Shown: one piece after another, positions 1 through 10,506 of the stretch
Layout: each line of letters starts with the position of its first letter
Position numbering within the stretch: position 1 is the first letter of the stretch
Source: an uncultured Verrucomicrobiota bacterium
Lineage (GTDB): Bacteria > Verrucomicrobiota > Kiritimatiellia > SS1-B-03-39 > UBA6053
Assembly (NCBI GenBank): GCA_937127435.1
Contig: CAKZLZ010000018.1
Location: forward strand, 1 to 64,000
DNA length: 64,000 nt
Reading direction: 5' to 3'
Translations under genes and position numbers: made by a program
Notes under the pieces: generated by a model
Databases searched by the model: none
What the model was told of the DNA's origin: nothing
The model's input: only the letters and a program-made list of their open reading frames with translations

Positions 1-75
1 TTTCACTCTGGAGATGAAGTAATACAAGTTTTGCTGTCCCGCTTTTCGGGGCCAGGCCACTCCACCGGATTCCAG

Positions 76-3000
76 CTAAGGTATAATCGCTCCATTCATC
101 GCCCGGATGGTGTAGGTGAATTCGTAGATACCGGGGTCAACCCAATATTCAGGGAGGGTCTGAGGGCCGCAGCTGCCGGTGCCGACACCGCGTTGACGGT
201 GATCGAGGTGTATCCAGGTTTCGGGGCGGCGGCGATCTTCGAGTTCGTGGGTATGGAAACTGGTCTGTAGATCGGCATCGGTGAAGTGCCGGACGGAAAA
301 CTCCATCCAGTCATCTCCCTCGAAATGGAGGGTCATGGCCCCGTTGGACAATGCAAACCAACGTACATCGGTCTTGTTACCATTTTCCTGGGGCAGGATG
401 TAGTTGACCAACTGATCATCTACTGTTCCCGAATATCGTCCAACCGGCATGCCGGATTTCCGGTCCCCATGTGACTCTCCGGGACCGCGGCCAAACCATT
501 CAACCTGCTCGAAGCCGGGCGGGGTGGCGCAAACCACCCCCACTCGGGCCAAACTGGGAAGGCTCTTATCTATCTCTACCCGATTCTCCACCCGGATGGC
601 ACCATTCGGCAGTTGGTGGATCCGCTCCTCGTGTACAATACGTTTTTCAGGATCCGCAGCGACCAGGACCGTCACCCGTTTCATGGTTCCGTCATCAAGA
701 GCTTCCTGGTCTTGAGAGAATATGTTTAGATCATCTAATAGTCCTGCTTTCCGCCATTGACCGAGTGGGCGATCTTCTTGACCGGTCCAAAGTCGGATAC
801 CATCGTTATCGATGGTCGCCCGGGATAAACACAAGCTGGGCCAGGTGATCAACAACTCCTGCTCGTTGCACATGAGCCCGGCAGGGAGATCCTGCTCTTT
901 CCGCAAAGCCAGTCCCGGCAGGCAAGGAAATGCTTCCCTTTTCCCCGGTTGCACTGGCAGTGCCACCTGTTCCCAGGCCACCTCATATCCTGCATCGCAC
1001 CAAGCAGTTGCCTTTCCGGCTTTAAAACGGAACAGCACATGACATTCCCGGCCTGCCGCATCAGACAGAGGCAATTCTAATTTTAATTTCTGTGGTTTAC
1101 TTGGCACCGCGGTCAACCCCGGCAGCCCCCCCCGGGCTGTCACCACACCGTCCATGGTTAGTTCCCAACTACCGGTTAACCAGCTAAGATCCGTAAACCA
1201 CTGCTTGCAAGTTACTGTCAGTTCCCCATCAGCATACGCCACACCCACCGGCTGAGCCAACTTCTTGAACTCTTCCATATAAGGTTTTGGGGTCCGATCA
1301 GGCCATACCATTCCATCAGCGCAGAAGTTGGCATCGTGAATCGTTTCGCCAAAATCTCCACCATAGGCCCAGTAGTCGCGGCCTTTGTCATCAGTCTGCA
1401 GAATGCCGTGATCCAGAAACTCCCAGATGTAACCACCCTGCAGGCCATGGCACTCCTCGAATGCCTGCCAATATTCATGCAGACTTCCGCAACTGTTGCC
1501 CATGGCGTGAGCATATTCACAGAGGATGAAAGGGCGGTCTTCCGTGGTGGTTGCCGCCCAGTCACGCATCGCCTTGATCGTGGCGTACATGGGATTTATG
1601 ATATCGTTACTGACCCGGCGACCGTCTTTCCAGCCCCAGCCATTCTGACGCCACAGGACATGAATATCGCCTTCATGGTGCAAGTAGCGACTGCTATCCA
1701 GCCGTTTCACTGCGGCTGCCATCTCGTCATGGTTGGATCCGTTTCCTGATTCATTTCCAAGACTCCAGCCGATAATGCTCACATGATTGCGGTCCCGCAG
1801 CACCATGCGTTCCCCTCGTTCCACAAAGGAGTTGCGCCATCGGGTGTCGCGGCACAGCGAAGCATAATTGTCATGGGTTTCCACATTGGCCTCGTCCAGT
1901 ACGTAGAGTCCATACTGGTCGCAGAGCTCGTACCAATATGGATCACTGGGATAGTGTGATGTGCGGACGGCATTAAAGTTGTATCGCTTGAGCAGACGGA
2001 TGTCCGCCTCCATGCGTGCGCGGGTCATCACCCGGCCGAGACAGTCGTCGTGCTCGTGACGGTTGATTCCCCGGATCATCACGGCTTGTCCGTTCACGAG
2101 CAGTTGACGATCCCGTACCTCCACACTGCGAAAACCGGTGCGCAGGTGATGATGATCCAACACGGTGCCATCTTCCTCCCGAAGTCGCACCCTAAGATGG
2201 TAGAGTACGGGATCCTCGGCCGACCAGATACGGCAATTGGCGACGGAAACCTCGAAGGAGACCGCATCACCGCTGATGCGGAACTGTCGATTCAACGGAG
2301 CGGATGTAGAGGCGATTTCAGTGAGGTTGGGATCCTGGACCACCAAGTCCACGACAAAATCCCGGTCTGGACCCTCGGGCAACCAGGTGTCGTCATGACG
2401 GATTGCCACCTGGACTTTCAGAGATCCCTTTCCGGTCTTGAAGTCGGGAGTTCCACAAGCGAATACATCCTGCAGATAACTGTGAGGGGTTGCTTCCAGA
2501 TAGACATCCCGGGTGATGCCACCATGCCACCACTGGTCCTGATCCTCGATATAATTGGCATCGGCCCATTTCGCCACCCGGGCCACCAGTAGGTTTTCGC
2601 CTGCCACCAAGAATGGAGTGACTTCGAATTCCGCCGGCAAACAGGAGTCCTTGGACATGCCCACCCATTGACCATTGATGTAAATTTCCAGATAACTGGC
2701 TGCCCCACCCACATGCAGCACCACCCTCTGGTCTGCCCATCCCTCAGGGAGGGTAAATTGCCTGCGATACACACCAGTCGGATTTTCTTCCGGAACCCGG
2801 GGAGGGTAATTGTCGTAGGGCATCCTCACATTGGTGTAGATGGGTTTGTCCCAAAGGTTCTGCATAGTCCAACAGGAAGGAACCGGTATCTCCATCCAAT
2901 TCAGGTTCTCTCCTTCGAAGTTCAACCGCTCCGGTTCCACAGCTCCCATTGATACGTGCAGAGAAAATTTCCAAGTGCCATTGAGGGATAAATGGTCGTC

Positions 3001-3093
3001 CCGGCGACCGAGGCCATGCATGGGTAACCGATTGATTTGGGTGAGTTCAGGGAGTTCCCAGAGATTATCGGAGAGTTGTGGGGGGAAGGTCAT
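76..3093 (-). CDS. lacZ: Beta-galactosidase, glycoside hydrolase family 2 (LacZ type)
   Basis: A full-length 1005-residue GH2 enzyme that should hydrolyse terminal beta-galactosides. An N-terminal sugar-binding sandwich is followed by an Ig-like domain, the catalytic TIM barrel and a large C-terminal beta-sandwich, as in E. coli LacZ. The acid/base glutamate lies in GWSLGNESG (about residue 447) and the nucleophile in ILCEYAHAMGNS (about residue 525). No signal peptide is seen, so it probably acts in the cytoplasm on imported oligosaccharides. It heads a glycan-degradation neighbourhood with sulfatases and an alpha-mannosidase, and the regulator at 3311-4480 lies just upstream on the same strand. 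Identity as a GH2 beta-galactosidase is firm; the natural substrate is inferred from context. Confidence 0.95.
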   Translation of the reverse strand: MTFPPQLSDNLWELPELTQINRLPMHGLGRRDDHLSLNGTWKFSLHVSMGAVEPERLNFEGENLNWMEIPVPSCWTMQNLWDKPIYTNVRMPYDNYPPRVPEENPTGVYRRQFTLPEGWADQRVVLHVGGAASYLEIYINGQWVGMSKDSCLPAEFEVTPFLVAGENLLVARVAKWADANYIEDQDQWWHGGITRDVYLEATPHSYLQDVFACGTPDFKTGKGSLKVQVAIRHDDTWLPEGPDRDFVVDLVVQDPNLTEIASTSAPLNRQFRISGDAVSFEVSVANCRIWSAEDPVLYHLRVRLREEDGTVLDHHHLRTGFRSVEVRDRQLLVNGQAVMIRGINRHEHDDCLGRVMTRARMEADIRLLKRYNFNAVRTSHYPSDPYWYELCDQYGLYVLDEANVETHDNYASLCRDTRWRNSFVERGERMVLRDRNHVSIIGWSLGNESGNGSNHDEMAAAVKRLDSSRYLHHEGDIHVLWRQNGWGWKDGRRVSNDIINPMYATIKAMRDWAATTTEDRPFILCEYAHAMGNSCGSLHEYWQAFEECHGLQGGYIWEFLDHGILQTDDKGRDYWAYGGDFGETIHDANFCADGMVWPDRTPKPYMEEFKKLAQPVGVAYADGELTVTCKQWFTDLSWLTGSWELTMDGVVTARGGLPGLTAVPSKPQKLKLELPLSDAAGRECHVLFRFKAGKATAWCDAGYEVAWEQVALPVQPGKREAFPCLPGLALRKEQDLPAGLMCNEQELLITWPSLCLSRATIDNDGIRLWTGQEDRPLGQWRKAGLLDDLNIFSQDQEALDDGTMKRVTVLVAADPEKRIVHEERIHQLPNGAIRVENRVEIDKSLPSLARVGVVCATPPGFEQVEWFGRGPGESHGDRKSGMPVGRYSGTVDDQLVNYILPQENGNKTDVRWFALSNGAMTLHFEGDDWMEFSVRHFTDADLQTSFHTHELEDRRRPETWIHLDHRQRGVGTGSCGPQTLPEYWVDPGIYEFTYTIRAMNGAIIP

Positions 3094-3310
3094 AGAAATT
3101 TATTCAGATTTCTCTAATTACGGAAAGTGATAAGATAAATGCAGGCAGTAGAGAATGGAGGAAATGAGCATTTTGGTTCTGCGTGGATGCAGGCTAAGAA
3201 TCGGGTACAGTAATATTATCTCTAAAAGTAAGGACGCGTCCCGATTAAAAACACTTAATATGAATTGTCACAATCGGTGCAAGTGAAAACGGCCTCCATT
3301 TTGTACTAAT

Positions 3311-4480
3311 CTATTTATGTGTATGGGTGTTGCCTGGTATCCATATGGGCTGCTGTGAAAAGGAACACATCTCCTCACCGGCGGTAGTGATGACGCCCAG
3401 CAGGCTATCTAATGCTAATTTCCCAACAGCTTTTGGGGTAAATTCCAACCGGCTCCAATTATGAGTTTTCGGGAGTGGAATACCTTGATTCGATAACGTG
3501 ATTATCCCCAAATCGCGACCAGGGATGATTTTTGTTGCATCCAAATAGGCTGAGATTTTTGGCATTAGATGATCATTCGACACGTAGATCGCATCTGGTG
3601 GAGCCGCTCCCTTTAGCAATTGATCTAAAAGATACGCAACACTCTCCATTTTTTCGGGAGCAACCAGCAAAAATGACTCATAAGATAATCCACATTGATT
3701 CAAAGCGAATTTAATGGATTGTTTTCGCCATTCTACCGGACGCATACGGTCTTCGATGGCGATGACCGCAATTCGGCGATATCCCTCCGTCGCGAAGATA
3801 TTCACCGCCCGGGCCACGGCGGAAGTGTCATCAATATCAATCAGGGGTTCAAGAAATACAGTTGGATGACGCGCAAGGTAAATATAGCTCGTAGGAGGCT
3901 TTATATTTCCATGTGCGATCGCAAAAGCCTGTTCGAACAGGCTCGCCCAGCGGGTTACGACGAGGAAACCGTCTGCAGGGTTTGATTTAAGTTCTTCTGC
4001 AATGTCTTCCGCATTGCGGGGATCTGCGTTCCCATGGGCGAGTGTGTGCAGACTCACTTCATGATGTAAGTCTTTTGCACGCTCCACAATCCCGTCAATG
4101 ACAAGATGGTCCGGCTGGTTCTCTAATTTAAAATCACTCCATAAAGCCAAGCATAGTCCTTGCCGGGGAAATACCCGTCCCGGGGTAGTTGAAGGTTCTG
4201 CAAATAGGTGTTGGGCCAGTTTTTTTTCTTTTTGGGTGAGAACCAGGCTTTCCACGTCTTCCTGCTTAAACACTTTTCGCACAAAAGTTCCGCTGCCATG
4301 AAATCGGGCGGCCACGCCTTCATCCACCAGATCCCCCATGGTACGATGAATCTTCATTCGGTTCACCCCCAACATTTCTGCCAATTCACGGTCTGATAAA
4401 AACCGCATACCCGTCTTAACGGGATGCTGACTTAAGGCGTACCTTATGATTTTTTCAACTTTATTCATGGTCTGTGACAC
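3311..4480 (-). CDS. GntR-type winged-helix regulator with LacI-like sugar-sensing domain
   Basis: This 389-residue transcription factor has an N-terminal winged helix (about residues 5-70, with FLSDRELAEMLGVNRMKIHR as recognition region) and a C-terminal periplasmic-binding-protein-like effector domain (about 105-385). This hybrid layout is common in Verrucomicrobiota and Lentisphaerota near glycan genes. It probably senses a sugar and controls the adjacent beta-galactosidase, which is transcribed in the same direction 217 bp downstream, and perhaps the divergent genes on the other side. The track starts at a GTG; the ATG twelve bases inside (MNKVEKII) is an equally plausible start. The ligand cannot be read from the sequence. 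Confidence 0.85.
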   Translation of the reverse strand: MSQTMNKVEKIIRYALSQHPVKTGMRFLSDRELAEMLGVNRMKIHRTMGDLVDEGVAARFHGSGTFVRKVFKQEDVESLVLTQKEKKLAQHLFAEPSTTPGRVFPRQGLCLALWSDFKLENQPDHLVIDGIVERAKDLHHEVSLHTLAHGNADPRNAEDIAEELKSNPADGFLVVTRWASLFEQAFAIAHGNIKPPTSYIYLARHPTVFLEPLIDIDDTSAVARAVNIFATEGYRRIAVIAIEDRMRPVEWRKQSIKFALNQCGLSYESFLLVAPEKMESVAYLLDQLLKGAAPPDAIYVSNDHLMPKISAYLDATKIIPGRDLGIITLSNQGIPLPKTHNWSRLEFTPKAVGKLALDSLLGVITTAGEEMCSFSQQPIWIPGNTHTHK

Positions 4481-4574
4481 TAGCGGGAACTTGCTTGTGC
4501 ATCAAGATGCTATGGTTGAAAATACAAACAAATAGACATTGCAACACATACCGCATTGTGTCACAAAGTGATTT

Positions 4575-5336
4575 ATGAAGAAGTTGGCAAATCCAAGCAC
4601 GGAGCAAATCGGCGCGAATGGTATGTGCGGGCCGAGTCTATGTAAAATATATAACGTGCAAGCGACTCCCGGAAAATCGAAGCCAAACCATACCCAGTAT
4701 AGAAATATGGGGTTTACGCTCATTGAGCTTCTGGTAGTGATCGCGATCATTATCTTGATTGCAGCATTGGTCTCTCCCGCGTTAATGCGTTCTTTAGAAG
4801 CGGCACGGTTCGCCGGATGCAGTAGCAATCTTCGCCAAATAGGATTGACCGTTTATCAATATACCGTTGAAAATAAAGGGAAGCTACCCCAAGGAGAACG
4901 ATGGTGGATTCAAGATGCCCCCATACCAACATTACTCGGTTATGACAAATGGGACCCCAAGAAGTATAATAACCGGAAATCTGGAACGCTTTTCGTTTGT
5001 CCATCCGCTCGAACAAAATATTATGGCAGTCATATTGATTACATTGCGAACATTCTTGTCATGCGTCACCCCAACAGCTCGCCCCCTTGGTTAATGATAG
5101 ATCAAGTACTTGAACCTGCGAACACTGCGATGATGTTTGATAAGAAAAGCAACACCACAGGCAATATTTTGGACGGGTTTACAGGATATTGCAATTATCA
5201 AAATTATGTAAACGAAGCCTCCCGTATCCTCCCTGAACGTCATGGTCATCGTCATAACATACTCTGGGTAGATCTTCACGTCTCCGTTTTGCCAAGCGGA
5301 AATTTGACGAAAGAAAATTTTTATCCAAATGAATGA
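4575..5336 (+). CDS. Prepilin-type pseudopilin-like protein with H-X9-D C-terminus
   Basis: The protein carries the prepilin peptidase signature [10 protein letters not shown] followed by a hydrophobic helix of about 20 residues, so it should be cleaved after the glycine and inserted in the inner membrane. Its C-terminus ([15 protein letters not shown]) fits the H-X9-DG tail common in the large pseudopilin families of Planctomycetes, Verrucomicrobia and Lentisphaerae, with leucine in place of the final glycine. The leader in the listed ORF is unusually long (44 residues); the internal ATG at 4707, directly before GFTLIE, is the likelier start. In these phyla such proteins often sit beside sulfatases and glycoside hydrolases, as here, but their exact role is not known. 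Confidence 0.85.
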   Translation: MKKLANPSTEQIGANGMCGPSLCKIYNVQATPGKSKPNHTQYRNMGFTLIELLVVIAIIILIAALVSPALMRSLEAARFAGCSSNLRQIGLTVYQYTVENKGKLPQGERWWIQDAPIPTLLGYDKWDPKKYNNRKSGTLFVCPSARTKYYGSHIDYIANILVMRHPNSSPPWLMIDQVLEPANTAMMFDKKSNTTGNILDGFTGYCNYQNYVNEASRILPERHGHRHNILWVDLHVSVLPSGNLTKENFYPNE

Positions 5337-5431
5337 GCCTAAGGAAGTCGCTTCATATTTAGACGGAGGTTCTGTGCGATTTCCATTTCGGACATATGCC
5401 TACTGAAGTGAAGCGACAGAGGAAATGAAGA

Positions 5432-6949
5432 ATGATTCAGAAACCAAACATTGTATTTATTTTAGCTGATGATCTGGGATGGTGTGATCTTGCTGCAGAT
5501 GGCAGCCGGTTTCACGAAAGCCCAAACATTGATCGCATTGCGAAAGAAGGCATGCGGTTTACGCAGGGATATGCGGCTAGTCAGGTATGCAGTCCATCAC
5601 GTGCAAGTATTCTTACAGGGAAGTATCCCCCAAGGCACGGTATCACGGATTATATAGGTGCCCTGTCAGGGGAGGCTTGGCGTAAGCTGGGTCGATTCAA
5701 CAAACTGCTCCCTGCTGAATATGAGCACGGACTTCGTGAGGACGAAATTACCTTCGCCGAAGTTTTACGCCGTGCGGGTTACCATACCTTTTTCGCAGGG
5801 AAATGGCACTGTGGTGAGGAGGGGGCTTATCCTGAAAACTTTGGGTTTGAAATTAACAAGGGAGGCTGGAAAGTGGGTTCTCCAGCAGGAGGATATTTCG
5901 CACCATGGGTTAATCCATCCCTTCCCCCGGGGCCTGCTGGAGAATCATTGCCCATTCGATTGGGAAAAGAAACTTCTCAGTTCATCGCTGAGCACAAAGA
6001 TCAACCTTTTTTTGCCTACCTCTCATTCTATTCTGTGCACGGCCCCCTCCAGACAAGCCAGGCCCGTTGGGAAAAGTTTAGACAAAAAGCAACGATGCAT
6101 GATGCACCCGAAAAACGCTTTATTTTTGACAGAACTCTGCCCGTTCGACAAATACAGGATTGCCCCATTTACGCAGGAATGATTGAGGCCATGGATGAAG
6201 CGGTCGGTATTGTCCTTGATCAACTTGATGAACTCGGCCTCGCAGAAAATACACTTGTCTGCTTCACCTCAGATAATGGCGGCGTTTCCTCGGGTGATTC
6301 ATATGCGTCCTCGATGTTGCCTTTACGCGGAGGAAAGGGACGTCAATGGGAAGGTGGAATCCGTGAACCTTTTTACGTCCGCATGCCTGGAAAAATTAAG
6401 GAGGGTACTCTTTGTGATGTACCCGTCTCTGGTATCGACTTTTATCCCACTTTCATGGATTTCGCTGGACTTCCTGTTCCTTCAGAGCAAATAATTGATG
6501 GTCAGAGTATTCTCCCGTTACTCATGGGGGAAAAGAAAACGGAACTTCTTGAACGTGATCTCTTCTGGCACTACCCCCACTACGGGAATCAGGGTGGAGA
6601 CCCATCCTCAACCATCAGAAATGGAGACTGGAAGCTTATTCATTACTATGAAGATGACCGTGATGAACTCTACAATCTGCGAAGCGATCCCGGCGAAACA
6701 AATGATGTGGTTGCATTCAACAAAGAGATGGCAACCACGCTGCGCCAACGTCTTGATACGTGGCTGACCGAGGCCGAGGCGAAAATACCTTCGCATGACC
6801 CCCAGTATGATCCAACAAGCGAGAGCGATTACTTGCATAACCGTGAACATGAGTTGATGCCGGCATTAGAAGTGCAACATGCCCAATATCTGGATGCAAA
6901 GTGGCAGCCGGACGAAGACTGGTGGGGAAGCCAAATCACTATTGATTAA
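5432..6949 (+). CDS. Sulfatase (formylglycine-dependent, arylsulfatase family)
   Basis: A complete 505-residue type I sulfatase that removes sulfate esters, probably from a glycan. Metal-binding aspartates appear in ILADDLGW (residues about 9-16). The formylglycine motif C-x-P-S-R is in VCSPSRASIL (Cys about 53), GKWHCG supplies active-site residues, and SDNGG supplies later metal ligands. No clear signal peptide is seen. A good ribosome-binding site (GAGGAAATGAAG) precedes the ATG. Activity needs an anaerobic or aerobic formylglycine-generating enzyme, which is not in this window. It sits between the pseudopilin and alpha-mannosidase genes in what looks like a sulfated-glycan utilisation locus; the exact substrate is unknown. 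Confidence 0.93.
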   Translation: MIQKPNIVFILADDLGWCDLAADGSRFHESPNIDRIAKEGMRFTQGYAASQVCSPSRASILTGKYPPRHGITDYIGALSGEAWRKLGRFNKLLPAEYEHGLREDEITFAEVLRRAGYHTFFAGKWHCGEEGAYPENFGFEINKGGWKVGSPAGGYFAPWVNPSLPPGPAGESLPIRLGKETSQFIAEHKDQPFFAYLSFYSVHGPLQTSQARWEKFRQKATMHDAPEKRFIFDRTLPVRQIQDCPIYAGMIEAMDEAVGIVLDQLDELGLAENTLVCFTSDNGGVSSGDSYASSMLPLRGGKGRQWEGGIREPFYVRMPGKIKEGTLCDVPVSGIDFYPTFMDFAGLPVPSEQIIDGQSILPLLMGEKKTELLERDLFWHYPHYGNQGGDPSSTIRNGDWKLIHYYEDDRDELYNLRSDPGETNDVVAFNKEMATTLRQRLDTWLTEAEAKIPSHDPQYDPTSESDYLHNREHELMPALEVQHAQYLDAKWQPDEDWWGSQITID

Positions 6950-7181
6950 TTTAGAGACACACATATCTTTTGCCGTTAGCCACAGAGAACACACATGACT
7001 TTCTACACTCTAAATCAGCACTCGCACCCCCCTCTCTTTTTCTTCCATCCCCACCCTATCTGTGCATGGGGAAACTCTGAATCGAAGTGGCGGTGACTTA
7101 TACCTGTTCCGATGCTGCATTCTTCTTGAATTCTTTCAGAAGTATTTCTGATTTTTGGACCCTAAAATTTAGTAACTATTT

Positions 7182-10100
7182 ATGACACAATACTCCGCCA
7201 TCACCGAAATCCGCCTTCACAAAGCCCTGCCCCGCCTGCAAAATCACTGTTACCGCGACACACGCCCGGTCTCTCTGTCTGCCTGGCACGTGGGAGGCGA
7301 ACCCGTGTCCCTGGAGCAGGCCCTGCAGGCCGAATACACGACTTTCGCCGTTGGCGATGCGTGGGGAAAACAATGGGATACCACCTGGCTACGAGTTACC
7401 GGCACCCTACCCGCTGACTGGAAGCGTGAAAAAACAGTGCTCCGGGTTCGTCTTAACGCCACCGGACGAGAAGGTTTTACCGCAGAAGGTCTCGTCTATA
7501 TACATGGAAGCCTTGCTTGTGCTCTCAATGCAAATCGTGATGAAATCCCGGTGGGAAATTACTGGGGGCCGGGAGAGGATTTCGAACTCAGAATCGAGGC
7601 CGCCGCCAATGTGGCTCAATGTGACGGGGCCGCAGTTCCTGCCTCGGACAAGCTTTGGTACAAGCTGGATAAAGCCGAACTGGCCTGTGCCGACCGCGAA
7701 GCCCTCGCTTTCCTGCTGGATTATGAAGTCGCCCTCGAAGCGATGGATGTCCTCCCCCAAGATGCCCCCCGCCGCGTGAATTTGCGCAAGGCGCTGAACC
7801 AAAGTCTTAACATTCTGGAACTTGAGGACGACATCTCCGCCGCCCGCGCTGAATTGGCTCCGGTGTTGAAAAAGCAAAACGGGGATACTGTACATTCCCT
7901 CACCGCCATCGGTCATGCTCATATCGACACAGCCTGGCTCTGGCCACTGCGGGAGACCATCCGTAAATGTGCTCGAACTTTTCTCGCGACCCTCAACTAC
8001 ATGGATGACTATCCGGAGTATGTTTTTTGCTGTTCCCAGGCCCAGCAGTACGACTGGATGGAGGCCCACTACCCGGAATTGTTTTTCCGAATTCAGGAAA
8101 AAATCAGGCAGGGACAATGGGAACCCGTCGGCAGCATGTGGGTGGAAATGGATTGCAACCTGGCCGGCGGCGAATCGCTGATCCGGCAGCTGGTCAAAGG
8201 CAAAGCGTACTTCGAAAAAAAATTCGGATATGAAACCCGGGATGCCTGGATCCCCGACGTGTTCGGCTATTCCGCCGCCCTGCCCCAGATTTTTAAAAAA
8301 TCCGGCATCGACTATTTCGTGACCCAAAAGATATCCTGGAACCAAACCAATAAGTTCCCCCATCAAACCTTTTACTGGGAAGGCATCGACGGCACCAAAA
8401 TCTTTTCCCATTTCCCGCCTGCGGACACCTACATCGGCAACATGTCCGCAAAAGAATTGGCCTTCAGCCAAAGCAACTTCAAAGGGCACGCAAACTCTGA
8501 CAGGTCGCTGTACATTTACGGACACGGTGACGGAGGCGGCGGCCCCACCACCGGGATGCTGGAACGCATGCGGCGCTTCGGGAATTTCGAGGGCATCCCG
8601 CCGGTCCGCCCCGGCAAAGTGCTCCCCTTTCTTGAGGAAACCGAAAATACGGCTACCGATCTTCCCGTCTGGGTCGGTGAACTTTATCTGGAACTACACC
8701 GCGGCACCTACACCACTCAGGCCCGCACCAAGTACAATAACCGCACATGCGAATTCCTGCTTCGGGATACAGAATTTTTAGATGCGATCGCCGCGACACT
8801 GGACCCCGACCACAAGGAACAGGCGGCGGACCCCGCCCACTCGGTTTACGATGTAACACCGACTGGAGCCACCCGTCACGCGGATGCCCTCGACAGGGCA
8901 TGGAAACTTCTCCTGTTGAATCAATTCCATGACATTATCCCCGGTTCATCGATCACCTGGGTCTACGAGGATGCCGAACGCGACTACGCCACCATCCGAG
9001 AATTGTGTGCGTCTGTGCTAACGCCCTGCCTCAACACCCTGGACACGCGCATAGATACGCGAAACCTGACCCATCCCTTCCGCATTCTCAATACCCTTGG
9101 ATTTCCCCGGGAAGAAATTGTGGATCTGCCCGGACACGGTCTGCAAAGGGTACAGGTTCCCGCCTGTGGATATACAGTGGTGGAAGCAGAGACCCATCCC
9201 GTCCAAGCACAGATTACAGCCGAGGAATTACCCGCAGGCGGCATTCGCATTGTCAACGGTCCTCTCACCGCAACGTTCGATTCTACAGGTCGCCTCACCA
9301 GTCTCTGGGACGAAGAGGAACAACGGGAGATCATGCTGGACGGTCAACCCGGAAACCAGTTCCTGCTGCATTCCGATATTCCAAACGCCTGGGATGCATG
9401 GGACATCGATATTTTCCATCAGGAAGTCCAACAGGAACTGACAGTGAGCGAGACATTGACCCTGGTGGACGCATCCCCGCTTCTGGTCCGCCTCCGCCTC
9501 CGCCGTGACTTCAGTGCGTCGAAGATGACCCAGGACATTGTGTTCCGGGCCGGGTCGCGGCGCATCGACTTCGAAACCGAGATCGACTGGCAGGAGGACC
9601 ACAAACTGCTCAAGGTCGCTTTCCCCGTGGATATCCTCTCTCCCAAAGCCACCTACGAAATTCAATACGGTCACGTGGAGCGCCCCACCCATTTTAACAC
9701 CAGTTGGGATCAGGCGCGATTCGAAGTCTGTGCACATAAATGGGCCGACCTCTCCGATAACGGATACGGTGTGGCGTTACTCAACGACTGTAAATACGGC
9801 TACGATATTCACGGAAATGTCATCCGATTGAGTCTGCTGAAATCCTCCACCGCCCCCGATCCCACAGCCGACCGGGGCATCCAGCGCTTCACCTACGCCC
9901 TCTATCCGCATGCGGACGACTGTCGAAAAGGTGGCGTGATCGAAGAGGCCTATCAGCTCAACGTGCCACTGCGGATCGCCGAGCTTCCAGTGTGTAAAGG
10001 AAATCTTCCCTCAGAGCATTCCTGGTTTCAAGTGAATCGCGAGGGGGTATTGATCGAATCTGTGAAACGGGCGGAGGACGGAGATGGAATCGTGGTGCGT

Positions 10101-10277
10101 TTATACGAAAGCCGGGGCACTCGCGGTATGTGTCTCCTCTCATCTCCTTTAAGTTTTCAACAATGTAGTATTACGGATATGTTGGAACGCGAAACGGGAC
10201 AGGTATCTTTGGAGAACGGCTCAGTACGTTTCGCAGTAACTCCGTTTGAGATTATTACCTTAAAGTTTTCATGTTGA
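7182..10277 (+). CDS. Alpha-mannosidase, glycoside hydrolase family 38
   Basis: A 1031-residue GH38 enzyme that hydrolyses alpha-linked mannose. An N-terminal extension of about 240 residues precedes the catalytic domain, which begins with GHAHIDTAWLWPL (zinc-binding H-x-D), with the nucleophile aspartate in WIPDVFGYS (about residue 359). A C-terminal beta-sandwich domain follows. The length and the zinc ligands match the cytosolic class II alpha-mannosidase branch, and no signal peptide is seen. Upstream there are 232 bp without a gene, so it probably has its own promoter. It lies between two sulfatase genes in the same direction, pointing to stepwise removal of sulfate and mannose from one glycan. 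Confidence 0.94.
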   Translation: MTQYSAITEIRLHKALPRLQNHCYRDTRPVSLSAWHVGGEPVSLEQALQAEYTTFAVGDAWGKQWDTTWLRVTGTLPADWKREKTVLRVRLNATGREGFTAEGLVYIHGSLACALNANRDEIPVGNYWGPGEDFELRIEAAANVAQCDGAAVPASDKLWYKLDKAELACADREALAFLLDYEVALEAMDVLPQDAPRRVNLRKALNQSLNILELEDDISAARAELAPVLKKQNGDTVHSLTAIGHAHIDTAWLWPLRETIRKCARTFLATLNYMDDYPEYVFCCSQAQQYDWMEAHYPELFFRIQEKIRQGQWEPVGSMWVEMDCNLAGGESLIRQLVKGKAYFEKKFGYETRDAWIPDVFGYSAALPQIFKKSGIDYFVTQKISWNQTNKFPHQTFYWEGIDGTKIFSHFPPADTYIGNMSAKELAFSQSNFKGHANSDRSLYIYGHGDGGGGPTTGMLERMRRFGNFEGIPPVRPGKVLPFLEETENTATDLPVWVGELYLELHRGTYTTQARTKYNNRTCEFLLRDTEFLDAIAATLDPDHKEQAADPAHSVYDVTPTGATRHADALDRAWKLLLLNQFHDIIPGSSITWVYEDAERDYATIRELCASVLTPCLNTLDTRIDTRNLTHPFRILNTLGFPREEIVDLPGHGLQRVQVPACGYTVVEAETHPVQAQITAEELPAGGIRIVNGPLTATFDSTGRLTSLWDEEEQREIMLDGQPGNQFLLHSDIPNAWDAWDIDIFHQEVQQELTVSETLTLVDASPLLVRLRLRRDFSASKMTQDIVFRAGSRRIDFETEIDWQEDHKLLKVAFPVDILSPKATYEIQYGHVERPTHFNTSWDQARFEVCAHKWADLSDNGYGVALLNDCKYGYDIHGNVIRLSLLKSSTAPDPTADRGIQRFTYALYPHADDCRKGGVIEEAYQLNVPLRIAELPVCKGNLPSEHSWFQVNREGVLIESVKRAEDGDGIVVRLYESRGTRGMCLLSSPLSFQQCSITDMLERETGQVSLENGSVRFAVTPFEIITLKFSC

Positions 10278-10506
10278 TGAAACGAAGCCTTTAAACATAT
10301 TTATCTAATGACCGATTATTTATCTTTTTTCACAACCCGGTGACAACCTGCATGTTTTCGATGGGACGTGGGATGCCGCATTTCCTGGAGAACCCAGATT
10401 CTCCGAGGCAAACATGTCGTGCAAACTGTGAGGAAACACAGGCGCAACTCCTGACGAGTTTCCTGCCCTTGTTTGAATCCTTTTAAATCTCCAACTAAAA
10501 ACATTT

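Noticed and set aside
7407-8525. 372-residue minus-strand ORF
   Set aside because: Antisense to the clearly coding alpha-mannosidase; long only because of G+C-rich codon usage.
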